A stretch of 64,000 nucleotides of DNA from Actinopolymorpha rutila (lineage in GTDB: Bacteria > Actinomycetota > Actinomycetes > Propionibacteriales > Actinopolymorphaceae): the NCBI RefSeq assembly GCF_013407855.1, contig NZ_JACBZH010000001.1, positions 6,324,001 to 6,388,000 of the forward strand, read 5' to 3'. Made by a program: the position numbers and the translations under genes. The stretch's first letter is position 1. Each line of letters begins with the position of its first letter. The notes under the pieces were generated by a model. That model had not been told where the DNA came from. It did not search any database and was given only the letters and a program-made list of their open reading frames with translations. Positions 25,686 to 34,495 of the stretch are shown piece after piece.

Positions 25686-26912
25686 TCAGCCCCGGCGGTC
25701 GGGCACAAGCGTCACCTCGACGAACCGCGGCCGGTAGATCGTCACGTCGTCGTACAGATCGGCGTTCGGGTCGAGACTGTTGACGTTGTACGTCACCAGC
25801 AGGCGGTCGCCGCGGCGCAGGTCCGGGTGCTCGTGCGCGTTGTAGGTGAAGATGTCGGCGTCGGCGTAGGAACCGGCCGCACCCGTCTCCGGCGTCGTGT
25901 AGAGCGTCGCGGCCTCGGTGAACGGGCCGGTCGGCGAGCATCCCACGTAGGCGAGGATGCGCGAGCTGAACAACTCGCGGGTGTCCTGGGTGACCAGCAG
26001 GTAGCCGTCGCGCCAGCGGGAGACGCTGTACTCGTTGGCGACTCCCGGCATCAACCGGGCCGAGTCGGTCTCGGTGGGCGACCAGGTGCCGCCCGTCCAG
26101 TACTCCCACCTGCCGCTCGCGAGGTCGGTGCCGCGCACCCGCGCGAGGTGCATGTACTTCGTCAGGCCGAGGTCCTCCACGCCGTACACGTAGGTGAAGC
26201 CGCCCGAACGCAGCAGCCAGGACGCCCACTGCACGCCGGCCGCGGAGGGCATCGGAACGACGTCACGCAGCCGCAGGGTGTCCGGGTCGAACCGGCCGAG
26301 CTTGTTCTTCCGCCAGCCGAAGTCCAGCGGCCCCGGCCCGGTGCGGGCGAACTCGAGGAACATCACGTCCAGGGACGCGGGAGTCGCCTGGCCCGCGCCC
26401 AGCCAGTTCCACGTGCCCGGTTCGTCCGGCGGAACCAGCGAGTCGGGTGCCTCCGGCGTGCCGCCCGCCACCGTGCGCAGGGCCCCGCCGCGCTCGACGA
26501 CGAACGAGTTGTTGAGGAACGGCACGGTCGTGGGGCGGCTGAGGTCGGCGTTCACCAGCCCCCAGAACGTGTCGGAGAACAACCACACGGTGCGGTGCCC
26601 GGGCAGCGGCACCGAGTAGGTGCTGTCGCCGCCGGTCCAGCCGACGCCGCTGTTGCCGTACGCCGCGAACCGCTCGGTGCGGGCGCGGTCGACCCGGGCC
26701 TGCGCGGTCCAGTGCCGGCCGGGCAGCGAGCAGTGCGCCGTCGTCCCGGGACCCGCGGCGGGTGCGCCGGCCTCGTCGGCCGCCGCGGGCGGGCCGGCGC
26801 CGAGCAGCGCGCCCGCGCCGACCAGCAGGCCGAGCCCGCTCGCGGCCAGCGCCGTGAGCCTGGCCGGCCTGCGTCTGCGCTGCGTGGTTGTGGTCGTCGC
26901 GGAGTTCGTCAT
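25686..26912 (-). CDS. secreted DUF4185-like beta-propeller protein
   Basis: A 408-aa exported protein. The N-terminus has four consecutive arginines followed by an Ala/Gly-rich hydrophobic stretch, a signal peptide ending near AAADEA. The remainder resembles DUF4185/glycosidase-like five-bladed propellers: GDSTYSVPL, TVWLFSDTFWG, FLNNSFVV, a YVYGVEDL strand, and GSYADADIFTYNAHEHP near the end. Function is not established; many relatives act on or bind carbohydrates. ATG 26912 has GGGAG five bases upstream. The VanZ-like gene follows in the same direction after 88 bases, but appears to have its own promoter. Confidence 0.7.
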   Translation of the reverse strand: MTNSATTTTTQRRRRPARLTALAASGLGLLVGAGALLGAGPPAAADEAGAPAAGPGTTAHCSLPGRHWTAQARVDRARTERFAAYGNSGVGWTGGDSTYSVPLPGHRTVWLFSDTFWGLVNADLSRPTTVPFLNNSFVVERGGALRTVAGGTPEAPDSLVPPDEPGTWNWLGAGQATPASLDVMFLEFARTGPGPLDFGWRKNKLGRFDPDTLRLRDVVPMPSAAGVQWASWLLRSGGFTYVYGVEDLGLTKYMHLARVRGTDLASGRWEYWTGGTWSPTETDSARLMPGVANEYSVSRWRDGYLLVTQDTRELFSSRILAYVGCSPTGPFTEAATLYTTPETGAAGSYADADIFTYNAHEHPDLRRGDRLLVTYNVNSLDPNADLYDDVTIYRPRFVEVTLVPDRRG

Positions 26913-27077
26913 GTCGGCTCCCGAGGCTCGCACGTCGATCGAACGGACGCCTTCACCTCAGCGGCCGGGTGGACGCGGGTCAACGGGGACGGACAGATGT
27001 AGGGCGGTTCCGGCCACGTGTCCTACGCGGCCGGGGTCCGCAGGACAGACCCTGGGCTCACCGCCCGCGGTCCGGTC

Positions 27078-27851
27078 TCACCCCAGGCCGAGCTCGCTCC
27101 AGCGTCGGTCACCCGGGTGGGGCCCGTCTCCGTCGAGCTCGTCCCGGCCGTGCTCGATGCGGTCCGGCTCACCGTGGCCGGCCTCGTCGACCGGGCCGCC
27201 CTCGAGCTGCCAGGACACGTCGGCGGACCGGTGCGACCGGCGTCCCTCGGACATGTTCGGCACCTGACCGAGGCGGTCGACCTGTTCGGCCAGCGCCTCC
27301 AGCACCGACCGGAACTGCACCTGCGCGACCCGGGCGAACGTACGGACGTACTCGATCTCCGACACCGGGATGTCGTATCCGGACCCGCCGTGGCCGGCTC
27401 GAACGTCCGCCGCTCCGCCGGGTGACCGGGCACCCGCCTCGCGCGCGGCGGCCTGCGCCGCCTCGTGTGCGCGCTCCATGATCTCCCGCTCCTGCGAACG
27501 CGCCGCCGACATCAGGTCACGGGCGTGCTGCACAGCCTCCTCGACCAACCGGTCGGCGACCTGCTGCGCCTGGCTGAACAACGCCACCGCGCGCTCGTTG
27601 ATCTCCGGCGGAGCGTCCTGCCGATCCCGCAGCTCGGTCCGCAGCCGGTCGACCTCGGCCCGCAGCCCGTCGGCATCTGCCCGCAGGTCGGCGCACTCGG
27701 CCTCGGCAGCCTCGACCTGGCCCGCGACCCGGCCCAGAAAGGCACGAACCTCGTCCTCGTCGAAACCCCGCCTGCGCTGGGAGAACGTCGCGGACCGGAT
27801 CACCTGTGGCGACCGCCTGGGCGCACGCGGCTCACGGGGGAAGTCACTCAC
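27078..27851 (-). CDS. DivIVA-domain coiled-coil protein
   Basis: A 257-aa cytoplasmic protein with the DivIVA N-terminal domain (about 15-45, VIRSATFSQRRRGFDEDEVRAFLGRV) followed by a coiled coil (about 45-85) and a second helical region (about 95-150). A polar disordered tail rich in Gly, Asp and His ends the protein. DivIVA-type proteins bind curved membranes and organise polar growth or cell-wall machinery in actinobacteria. At 257 aa with its own short coiled coil this is a paralogue, not necessarily the essential Wag31. GTG 27851 overlaps the flavohemoprotein stop (GTGA), so it is cotranslated with two globins, an unusual partnership. Confidence 0.88.
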   Translation of the reverse strand: MSDFPREPRAPRRSPQVIRSATFSQRRRGFDEDEVRAFLGRVAGQVEAAEAECADLRADADGLRAEVDRLRTELRDRQDAPPEINERAVALFSQAQQVADRLVEEAVQHARDLMSAARSQEREIMERAHEAAQAAAREAGARSPGGAADVRAGHGGSGYDIPVSEIEYVRTFARVAQVQFRSVLEALAEQVDRLGQVPNMSEGRRSHRSADVSWQLEGGPVDEAGHGEPDRIEHGRDELDGDGPHPGDRRWSELGLG

Positions 27852-29017
27852 TGCCCATCACCTTGCCTGCTGGCTTGCTGCTGTGACTGGTTGACGTCCC
27901 CCGCCGCTCCGAAGGACTCGAAGCGGATGTGCGTGCGGGAGATTCCGGCTTCGGCCAGCTTGGCGACGGTGTGCTCGACCATCGCCGGCGAACCGCAGAC
28001 CAGCGCCGTCCGCCCCTGCCAGCTGCCGCCGCGTGCCGCGACGGTGCCGACCGGGCCTCGCGCGCCGGGGTAGGACGAATCGTCGGACACGACTTCTGTG
28101 TAGTCGAACCACGGCCGATGCGCCAGCTGGGACAGAAGCTCCCGCTCGTAAAGGCTCCACGGCATGCGTACGCCGTGGAAGAGATGCACCCGAGGCACCT
28201 CACCGGTGACCTGCCACCGCCGGTCGACCTGCTCGAGGACCGCACGCAGCGGCGCGAGTCCGGTTCCGCCGGCCACCATCAGCAGGTCGGTGGCAACGTC
28301 GTCGGGCAGCGTGAGCGCGGTGCCGATCGGCGCACCGAGCCGCACCGTGTCGCCGACCTTCGTGGACCGGACGATCGACGTGCTGACCTGGCCGCCGTCG
28401 ACGAGCTGGACGTGAAGCTCGATCGAACCGTCCCGGCGCGGGGCGTTGGCCGGGCTGAAGTAACGCCACTGCCGCGGGCGCTGCGGCACCTCCATGGCGA
28501 ACGACTGACCCGGACGGTAGTCGTAGCGCTCCTGTGGCTGGAGGCGGAGCACCGCGACGTCCAGCGTGCGGCGTTCGATCGCGGTCACGTCGGCCGACCA
28601 CCACGCCGGGGTGTCGGCGGCCGCCTCCGCGGCCTCCACCATCGTCCGCGCGACCAGGCCGTACGCCGCGGACCAGTCGGCGGCGAGCTCAGGCGTCCAG
28701 GCCGGCCCGAGGAAGTGCTTCAGCGTGGCCAGCAACGACGCGCCCACCGCGCCGTAGTGCTCGGCGACGACGGAGAACCGCCGGTGCTCGCGGCCGAGCT
28801 GCTGGATGAGGGGTACGACCTCCTCGATCCGGTCGACGCTGCTGACGACGGCCCCGAGGGCACCCACCAGCTTGTCCCGCTGGGCGGCCATCGAGATGGG
28901 GAACAGCTCCCGCAGCTCGGGGTGGGACAGGAACAGATGGGAGTAGAAGAACAGCGGAACGTCGTCGCCTGACTTCGCGACGATCTGCCAACTGCTCTGG
29001 AGTGCGGCTGTGTCCAT
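27848..29017 (-). CDS. flavohemoprotein (globin plus FAD/NAD reductase)
   Basis: A 389-aa protein joining an N-terminal globin (1-135) to an FAD-binding and NAD-binding ferredoxin-reductase module. The proximal haem ligand is H87 (AEHYGAVGASLL), with B10 Y25 and E7-region Q46. FAD binding shows RYFSPANAP and NAD binding VAGGTGLAPL. Flavohemoproteins convert nitric oxide to nitrate with oxygen and NAD(P)H in the cytoplasm. It lies six bases downstream of a truncated hemoglobin and overlaps a DivIVA-type gene. The slightly short length and non-standard N-terminus (MDTAALQSSW) mark a divergent actinobacterial subtype that could have a redox role other than NO removal. Confidence 0.88.
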   Translation of the reverse strand: MDTAALQSSWQIVAKSGDDVPLFFYSHLFLSHPELRELFPISMAAQRDKLVGALGAVVSSVDRIEEVVPLIQQLGREHRRFSVVAEHYGAVGASLLATLKHFLGPAWTPELAADWSAAYGLVARTMVEAAEAAADTPAWWSADVTAIERRTLDVAVLRLQPQERYDYRPGQSFAMEVPQRPRQWRYFSPANAPRRDGSIELHVQLVDGGQVSTSIVRSTKVGDTVRLGAPIGTALTLPDDVATDLLMVAGGTGLAPLRAVLEQVDRRWQVTGEVPRVHLFHGVRMPWSLYERELLSQLAHRPWFDYTEVVSDDSSYPGARGPVGTVAARGGSWQGRTALVCGSPAMVEHTVAKLAEAGISRTHIRFESFGAAGDVNQSQQQASRQGDGQ

Positions 29018-29023
29018 GTCTGG

Positions 29024-29413
29024 TCAGCCCACGGGATGGGTGACGATGTCCTTCTCGGCGGCCCCGAGGGCGGCACCGACCCGGGCGATCACCTCGGGCG
29101 GGACGCCGGCCTCGGTCAGCGCCGCCACCAGGTGGGCCACCACGGCGCCGAAGTGCTCCGCGGTGATCGGGAGGTCCGCGTGCGCGGCACGCAGCTCCCG
29201 GCCGGTGAACTCCGCCGGACCGCCGAGGACCTGGGAGATGAGCAGCGCCTGGTGCCGCTTGAGGCTGGTCATGTCCACGCCGACGAAGAACGGCGCGAGG
29301 TCGGCGTCGGCGAGAACCAGCTCGTAGAAGCGCTCGACCACGGCACGCACCGCGGGTCCGCCACCGATCCGGTCGTAGTCGCTCTCAGCCCCCGTGCCGT
29401 TGCTGTCGGCCAT
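29024..29413 (-). CDS. glbN: group I truncated hemoglobin (trHbN)
   Basis: A 129-aa 2-on-2 globin. Alignment by eye with mycobacterial trHbN gives B10 Y30, E11 Q55 and proximal H78 (RAAHADLPI), with the GG motifs YDRIGGG and LGGP. Members bind oxygen and NO and in mycobacteria detoxify NO with the help of a reductase. The reductase-bearing flavohemoprotein is encoded six bases downstream, a possible electron source (inference). The start ATG 29413 has GAGG about nine bases upstream. A 13-bp-spaced direct repeat lies 24-44 bases upstream. Confidence 0.92.
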   Translation of the reverse strand: MADSNGTGAESDYDRIGGGPAVRAVVERFYELVLADADLAPFFVGVDMTSLKRHQALLISQVLGGPAEFTGRELRAAHADLPITAEHFGAVVAHLVAALTEAGVPPEVIARVGAALGAAEKDIVTHPVG

Positions 29414-29436
29414 CCGATTTGCCTCATTTCATCCTG

Positions 29437-29457
29437 AAGGGCATGGATCAAGGGCAT
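29437..29457. promoter_or_regulatory. direct repeat upstream of the globin operon
   Basis: AAGGGCAT occurs at 29437-29444 and 29450-29457, 13 bp apart, directly upstream of the trHbN start. It may be a regulator site for the globin operon. No standard NsrR or NorR palindrome is seen. Confidence 0.35.
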
Positions 29458-29607
29458 TGGTACCAGCGTGACGCGTTCAAGCGCAAGCTCAGGTTGGCAG
29501 CCGGACAGGAGCCCGGTCCACCGATCGTCCGGAATCAGCTGATCGTCGGGCACGTCCGGCCTTGCCCACAAGGAGATTCGGCACGGGCTGACGTGGCGGC
29601 ATACCAT

Positions 29608-29629
29608 GCGGTTGTGGGGCGGCAACCGC
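29608..29629 (+). promoter_or_regulatory. hairpin in the leader of the ATPase/LuxR regulator gene
   Basis: GCGGTTG (29608-29614) pairs with CAACCGC (29623-29629) around an 8-base loop, 22 bases before ATG 29652. It may be an mRNA hairpin or an operator in the divergent 238-base gap shared with the globin operon. Confidence 0.4.
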
Positions 29630-29651
29630 TAGTAGCCGTCCGCACATCGCT

Positions 29652-32012
29652 ATGACCAGGGCCGGATCGGACGCCGCCGCACAGGTGGGCAATCTTCCCG
29701 TGGACGCGACCAGCTTCGTCGGGAGACGGCGGGAGCTGGCCGAGGTCAAACGCCTGCTGGCGAGCACGCGGATGGTGACGCTCACCGGATTCGGCGGAGT
29801 CGGCAAGACCCGGCTCGCCCTGCGCGCCGCACACGCCCTTCGTCGTTCGTTCCGCGACGGTGTGTGGCTGGTCGACCTCGCCAACGTCACCGACCCCGCA
29901 CTGGTCGCACCGACGGTGGCGGAGTCGCTACGAATCCTCGAACGCTCCCGGCGCGACCCGACCCGGATGCTCGCCGACCACCTGCGTGACCGGCAACTGC
30001 TGGTGGTGCTGGACAACTGCGAGCACCTTCACGAGTCCTGCGCCGCACTGGCCGACCGACTGCTGGCGGCGGCACCCGGCCTGCACCTGCTGGTCACCAG
30101 CCGGCAACGGCTGGGCGTCGCCACCGAGCACACCCTCGCGGTCGCCCCGCTTCCGCTTCCTGACGCGCACGACCGGGCCGACGGCGACGGGACGGGTGCG
30201 CGGCAGGTGCCCGGGCGGTTCGAGGCGGTGGCGTTGTTCGTCGACCGGGCCGCCGCCGTCCAGCACGACTTCACCCTGACCGAGGAGAACCAGGACGCCG
30301 TGGTGGCGATCTGCCGGCGGCTGGACGGTGTCCCGCTGGCCATCGAGCTCGCCGCCGCCCGGGCGCGCGCCCTCACCCCGGCCCAGATCCGCGACCGGCT
30401 CGACCAGCGCTACGGCGTACTGACCACCGGTCCGTGCTCCGCCGACCCACGGCACCGGACGCTCGCGGCGATGCTGGACTGGAGCTACGACCTGTGCTCG
30501 GCGGGCGAACAGGCGATGTGGGCGCGGTCGTCGGTGTTCGCCAACGGTTTCGACCTGGACGCCGCCGAGTCGGTGTGTGCCGGCGACGACCTGCCCCGCG
30601 AGGACGTGATGGACCTCGTGACCGGACTGATCGACAAGTCCGTGCTGCTCCGGGAGGACCAGGCGGCCCGGGCGAGATACCGGCAGCTCACCCTCGTCCG
30701 CGACTACGGCCTGCGCCGGCTGGCCGACCAGGACATGGACGCCACCCGCCGGCGGCACTTCGCCTACTTCCAGGAGGAAGGCGTACGCACCGCGCGGCAT
30801 GCCTTCGCGCCGCAGCAGGTGGAGTGGTTCGCCCGGCTGCGCCGCGAGCACGACGACCTGCGGGCGGCGCTGGACCACGCGCTGGCCCGGTCGGACCTGC
30901 GGCAGGCCGGTCTCAGGCTGGCCACCGACCTGCTCTTCCACTGGCTGAACGGCTACCTGAACGAGGGCCGGGAGTGGCTGGACCGGCTGCTGGCCGCCGA
31001 CACCGCACCGACCGTCACCCGGGCCGACGCGTTGTGGGCGAACGCCTGGCTGGCCGTCATCCAGACCGACTTCGAGGCGGCGCGCACGATGTTGGCCCAG
31101 GCGCGGTCGATCCTGGAGACGGTGGACTCACCGAGCACGCTGGGGTACGTCGAGTTGTTCTCCGGGATGCTCGCCACCGCGACCGGCGACACCGATGCCG
31201 GGCTCGCGCACTACGCCCGGGCGCTGGAGATCCACCGTGCGAACCGGAACCAGCAAGGGATCGCGTCCACCCTGATCCGATCGTCCATGGCGCACTCCGC
31301 GCTCGGCGACTCCGCGCGCGCCGTCGAACTCGCCGACGAGGCGCTGACGGTCTGCGCCGCGGCCGGGGACAGCTGGCACCGTGCGAACGCGTTGCTCGCC
31401 CTGGGCATCGAGGTCTGGCGGCAGGGCGACGTCGCCCGGGCGACCAGCCTGGAACGCGAAAGCCTGCGGTACAACCAGCGCCTGGACGATCAGGTGGGCG
31501 TGGCCCTGAACCTCCAGGTGCTGGCACTCACCGCGGCGTCGGCCGGGCGGCCGGCCCGGGCGGCCGGGTTGTTCGGTGCGCTGGACACGCTGAGCCGCTC
31601 ACTCGGGGTCTCCCTCACCGGCTACACCCACCTGTCGGGATACCAGGACCGCTGTGTCCGCGAACTCCGGGCCACGCTGGGCGAGGATGCCTACGCGCGT
31701 GCCTTCGCCGAAGGTGCGGAGCGCGGACACGACCATGCGGTCGCCGCCGCCCTGCAGGAGGGGCCGGACCGGCGCAGCGTCCACAGACCTGCGGGCAAGT
31801 CTCCGTTGACACCGCGCGAACGCGAGATCGCCGACCTGATCGCACAGGGACGTACGAACAAGCAGATCGCCGGCGCACTGGTGATCGCACAGCGGACGGC
31901 GGAGAGCCACGTGGAGAACATCCTCGTCAAGCTGGGCTTCACCTCACGCGCGCAGGTCGCCGCCTGGACCGCCGAGCAGGACCGCGCCGACGAAGGTCGC
32001 GGCGACGGTTAG
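29652..32012 (+). CDS. NB-ARC ATPase / TPR / LuxR-HTH regulator
   Basis: Large ATP-dependent transcriptional regulator of 786 aa. Domains in order are an AAA/NB-ARC-type ATPase (P-loop GFGGVGKT at 46-53, Walker B LLVVLDNCEH near 120), a winged-helix bridge, TPR-like helical repeats (about 370-700) and a C-terminal LuxR helix-turn-helix (LTPREREIADLIAQGRTNKQ, ending AAWTAEQ). This is the actinobacterial LuxR/STAND class (about 780-900 aa), in which nucleotide-driven assembly is triggered by an unknown ligand or protein bound to the TPRs. It diverges from the trHbN operon, which makes that operon a plausible target. Confidence 0.9.
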   Translation: MTRAGSDAAAQVGNLPVDATSFVGRRRELAEVKRLLASTRMVTLTGFGGVGKTRLALRAAHALRRSFRDGVWLVDLANVTDPALVAPTVAESLRILERSRRDPTRMLADHLRDRQLLVVLDNCEHLHESCAALADRLLAAAPGLHLLVTSRQRLGVATEHTLAVAPLPLPDAHDRADGDGTGARQVPGRFEAVALFVDRAAAVQHDFTLTEENQDAVVAICRRLDGVPLAIELAAARARALTPAQIRDRLDQRYGVLTTGPCSADPRHRTLAAMLDWSYDLCSAGEQAMWARSSVFANGFDLDAAESVCAGDDLPREDVMDLVTGLIDKSVLLREDQAARARYRQLTLVRDYGLRRLADQDMDATRRRHFAYFQEEGVRTARHAFAPQQVEWFARLRREHDDLRAALDHALARSDLRQAGLRLATDLLFHWLNGYLNEGREWLDRLLAADTAPTVTRADALWANAWLAVIQTDFEAARTMLAQARSILETVDSPSTLGYVELFSGMLATATGDTDAGLAHYARALEIHRANRNQQGIASTLIRSSMAHSALGDSARAVELADEALTVCAAAGDSWHRANALLALGIEVWRQGDVARATSLERESLRYNQRLDDQVGVALNLQVLALTAASAGRPARAAGLFGALDTLSRSLGVSLTGYTHLSGYQDRCVRELRATLGEDAYARAFAEGAERGHDHAVAAALQEGPDRRSVHRPAGKSPLTPREREIADLIAQGRTNKQIAGALVIAQRTAESHVENILVKLGFTSRAQVAAWTAEQDRADEGRGDG

Positions 32013-32056
32013 GGTCTGCGTGTCCTGCGGTGTGGAATGGCCTGGCGGAGGGTGCT

Positions 32057-33334
32057 GTGAAAGTCACGGCGGTGGTGGTGCGTCCGGACGACGGTGCGGT
32101 ACTCGTGCTGCCCTCGGGACTTCCTCGGGTGGAGGTCGCCGAGAAGCCCTGGTTCTTCGATGTCGAAGCTCCGGTGCGGGCTTTGCGGACGCAGCTGGGG
32201 ATCGAGGCCTGCGTACTTGTCTGCCTCGACGACCAGCCGGACGCGACGGACTACCTGATGACCGTGGTCGGCGCGGTGCCCGACGAGGCTCGCTGGGTGA
32301 GCGACCTCGACGATCCGCTGGTCTTCGCCGCTCGCAAACACCTCGCGCTGCCTCCGGACTCTCCGGTGACTCCTGCCTGGACGATGCCAGGCTGGTATGC
32401 CGAGGCGATGCCGTGGATGGACACGCACCTCGAGGCGGCAGGTGCGCCGCGTACCGGCCTGCCGGTACAGGTGCGGTCGTGGGGCCTTTCGAACGTACTG
32501 CGGTGCCCGACGGCCAAGGGGGACGTGTTCTTCAAGGCGCTCGCACACTCCACGACGATCCGGCCCGTGCGACGGGATGCGTTGCCGTTGTTGTTCGCGC
32601 ACGAGCCCCTGCTACTCCGGGAGCTCTCCGACGAGCGGCCCGCCGCGGTTCCCGCGCCGCTGGCGATCGACGAGAAGAGGGCCTGGATGCTGCTGCCGGA
32701 CCTCGGGCCGGCCCTGGCCCACGAGCCGGACCTCTCGCTGTGGGTCGAGGCGGTCAAGGGGCATGCCCGGTTGCAGCGCAGCTACGCCGGCCAGGCCGAT
32801 CGACTGCTGGCGTTCGGTTGTGTCGATCGCCGGCTCGCGGTCCTGAACGGCGAGATCGACCGGTTGCTCGGTCCGAACCCGGCGACCGAGCGGCTCGAAC
32901 CCGCCGAGCGCGCGTTGCTGCCCCGACGGGCAGAGCAGTTGCGCGAGGCGATCGCCGAGCTCGCGGCGATCGGCGTACCGGAGACCTTGCTGCACGGCGA
33001 TCTGCACCCGCGCAACGTCGCCGTACGCGATGGCCGCGTACTGGCCTTCGACTGGACCGACGCGGCGGTTTCGCACCCGTTCCTCGATCTGGTGACGTTT
33101 GCCGAGCAACGCTCACCGACCTCGCAGAACCCTCGGCTGAAGGACGTCTACCTCGCCGAGTGGGAGGAGTACGCGACACCGGCCGGTCTGCGCCGGGCGT
33201 TCTCGCTGGCGGAGGAACTCGGCGCGCTCCACCAGACGATGACCTCCCTGCACCTGCGCGACCACGTGTCCGACCCCGGCGCCGACGCGATGGTGCGGGG
33301 CGCCACCTCGTGGCTCCGCCGGCTGATCAGCTGA
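32057..33334 (+). CDS. APH-fold phosphotransferase with an extra N-terminal domain
   Basis: A 425-aa protein. Residues about 1-135 form a separate domain of unknown type with a Nudix-like feel (TAVVVRPDDGAVLVLP, then VRALRTQLGIEACVLVC) but no Nudix box. The rest is an aminoglycoside-phosphotransferase fold with an intact catalytic loop HGDLHPRN and the following FDWTD, hinge MLLPDLG and nucleotide-lobe FFKAL. GTG 32057 has GGAGGG nine bases upstream. It follows the LuxR regulator by 44 bases and may be cotranscribed. Relatives are usually annotated as small-molecule kinases, and the substrate is unknown. Confidence 0.8.
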   Translation: MKVTAVVVRPDDGAVLVLPSGLPRVEVAEKPWFFDVEAPVRALRTQLGIEACVLVCLDDQPDATDYLMTVVGAVPDEARWVSDLDDPLVFAARKHLALPPDSPVTPAWTMPGWYAEAMPWMDTHLEAAGAPRTGLPVQVRSWGLSNVLRCPTAKGDVFFKALAHSTTIRPVRRDALPLLFAHEPLLLRELSDERPAAVPAPLAIDEKRAWMLLPDLGPALAHEPDLSLWVEAVKGHARLQRSYAGQADRLLAFGCVDRRLAVLNGEIDRLLGPNPATERLEPAERALLPRRAEQLREAIAELAAIGVPETLLHGDLHPRNVAVRDGRVLAFDWTDAAVSHPFLDLVTFAEQRSPTSQNPRLKDVYLAEWEEYATPAGLRRAFSLAEELGALHQTMTSLHLRDHVSDPGADAMVRGATSWLRRLIS

Positions 33335-33358
33335 CCGACGTCAGGAAGGCTTGACGGC

Positions 33359-33874
33359 CTACTGAGCCTTGCTGGGCGTGGGGGCCGGCGCGGCGAACGA
33401 CCCGGAGACCGTGAGGCCGCCGGCCATGCCCTGCTGCTGGTGCCCCGTCGAGTAGAACGACACGTTGCCGTGGGCCGGGAGGGTGAACGCCAGCTTGGCG
33501 AGCGAACCCGGCTGCAGTTGCACGTCCAGGGTTTTGTCCGACGTGGTGAACGTGTGCGGCGTCTGGCTCTCGTTCTCCACCAGCAGGGTGATCTTCTGCC
33601 GCGGGCGGCCGCGGATGATGGTGGGCGAGAAGTAGAAGTCCTCGATCTCGACGTAGACGCTGCGCGCCTTCCGGACGTCCTTGGTGCCGTGGTAGTTGGC
33701 GCGGATCCCGGCGACCTTCACCTTGGCGCCGTACGCCAGAGGCTTCGGGGCGATGGAGACCGGCGTCACCTTCGGCTTGGGCGCACTCGCGGGCTCTCCA
33801 CCGCCGCAGCCGGCGACCGTCGCCAGTGCGCACGACCCGACGACCAACCCGGCGACCAGCATCCTTGCCCGCAT
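33359..33874 (-). CDS. cupredoxin-like lipoprotein lacking the copper-site cysteine
   Basis: A 171-aa exported lipoprotein with signal peptide and lipobox TVAGC (C23). The C-terminal half has a cupredoxin fold pattern: PHTFTTSD (H107) and FYSTGHQQQGM (H145, M150). In plastocyanin-like proteins the last loop reads FYCxxHxxxxM. Here S142 occupies the cysteine position, so a normal type-1 blue copper site cannot form, although His/Met could still bind copper. ATG 33874 follows a G-rich ribosome binding site. It is encoded on the same strand as two small membrane proteins further upstream (34007 and 34496). Possible roles are copper delivery or a structural relic of an electron carrier. Confidence 0.78.
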   Translation of the reverse strand: MRARMLVAGLVVGSCALATVAGCGGGEPASAPKPKVTPVSIAPKPLAYGAKVKVAGIRANYHGTKDVRKARSVYVEIEDFYFSPTIIRGRPRQKITLLVENESQTPHTFTTSDKTLDVQLQPGSLAKLAFTLPAHGNVSFYSTGHQQQGMAGGLTVSGSFAAPAPTPSKAQ

Positions 33875-34006
33875 GGGAACCCCCCGACACCCAGTGGCCA
33901 GGTCCGACACAACGCGTTGGGCGCCGGCCGCCGCGAACAGTCCGACCCTAGGTCACGGTGGGGACGTGCGGATGGCGTTCGGGCCAACTGCTCGGTCGCT
34001 GCCTGG

Positions 34007-34480
34007 TCAGCTGCCCACGCCGAGCGCGGTCAGCAGGACCAGAACGATCGTGACGACCGCGAACCCGCCGTGGACGTAGACCAGCTCGCGGGGCAGCCCG
34101 GCCTCGGGTCCGGACCGGGACTTGCGCCACCGCAGGAACATCACGTCGCCGAGCACCGCTCCCACGATCAACGCCACGAACGACACCCATGTCAACACGT
34201 CCTTGTCAGCGGCGAGGTAGATGATCCACACCACCAGCCCGGCCAGCACCACCAGGAAGTGCCCGAAGACCACGCCCGGAGGAAACGACGTGGGCGGCGT
34301 TCCAGATCCCGCCGCCGCCTCTTCCGCACCTGCGGCGGTCCCTGCCGTACCGGCAGCCCCGGCCGTACCGGCGCCATCGGCCCGCGCCGCGGCCAGTCCT
34401 CCGCCGGACACCCACTTCCGCAACATCGTGAAACCCAGGATCGCGGTGATCACCCAGGTGATCAGTGCGGCAACAGCCAT
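34007..34480 (-). CDS. small membrane protein, four helices
   Basis: A 157-aa protein with an N-terminal helix (1-20), an Ala/Gly-rich linker (25-65) and three further helices (about 70-90, 97-115, 135-153). I do not recognise a named family. It is 15 bases downstream of the DUF2231 gene and probably cotranscribed with it. ATG 34480 has AGGAAAGG upstream. The 132-base gap to the cupredoxin-like gene (33875-34006) shows no terminator. Confidence 0.7.
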   Translation of the reverse strand: MAVAALITWVITAILGFTMLRKWVSGGGLAAARADGAGTAGAAGTAGTAAGAEEAAAGSGTPPTSFPPGVVFGHFLVVLAGLVVWIIYLAADKDVLTWVSFVALIVGAVLGDVMFLRWRKSRSGPEAGLPRELVYVHGGFAVVTIVLVLLTALGVGS

Positions 34481-34495
34481 CGCTCCGGTCCTTTC

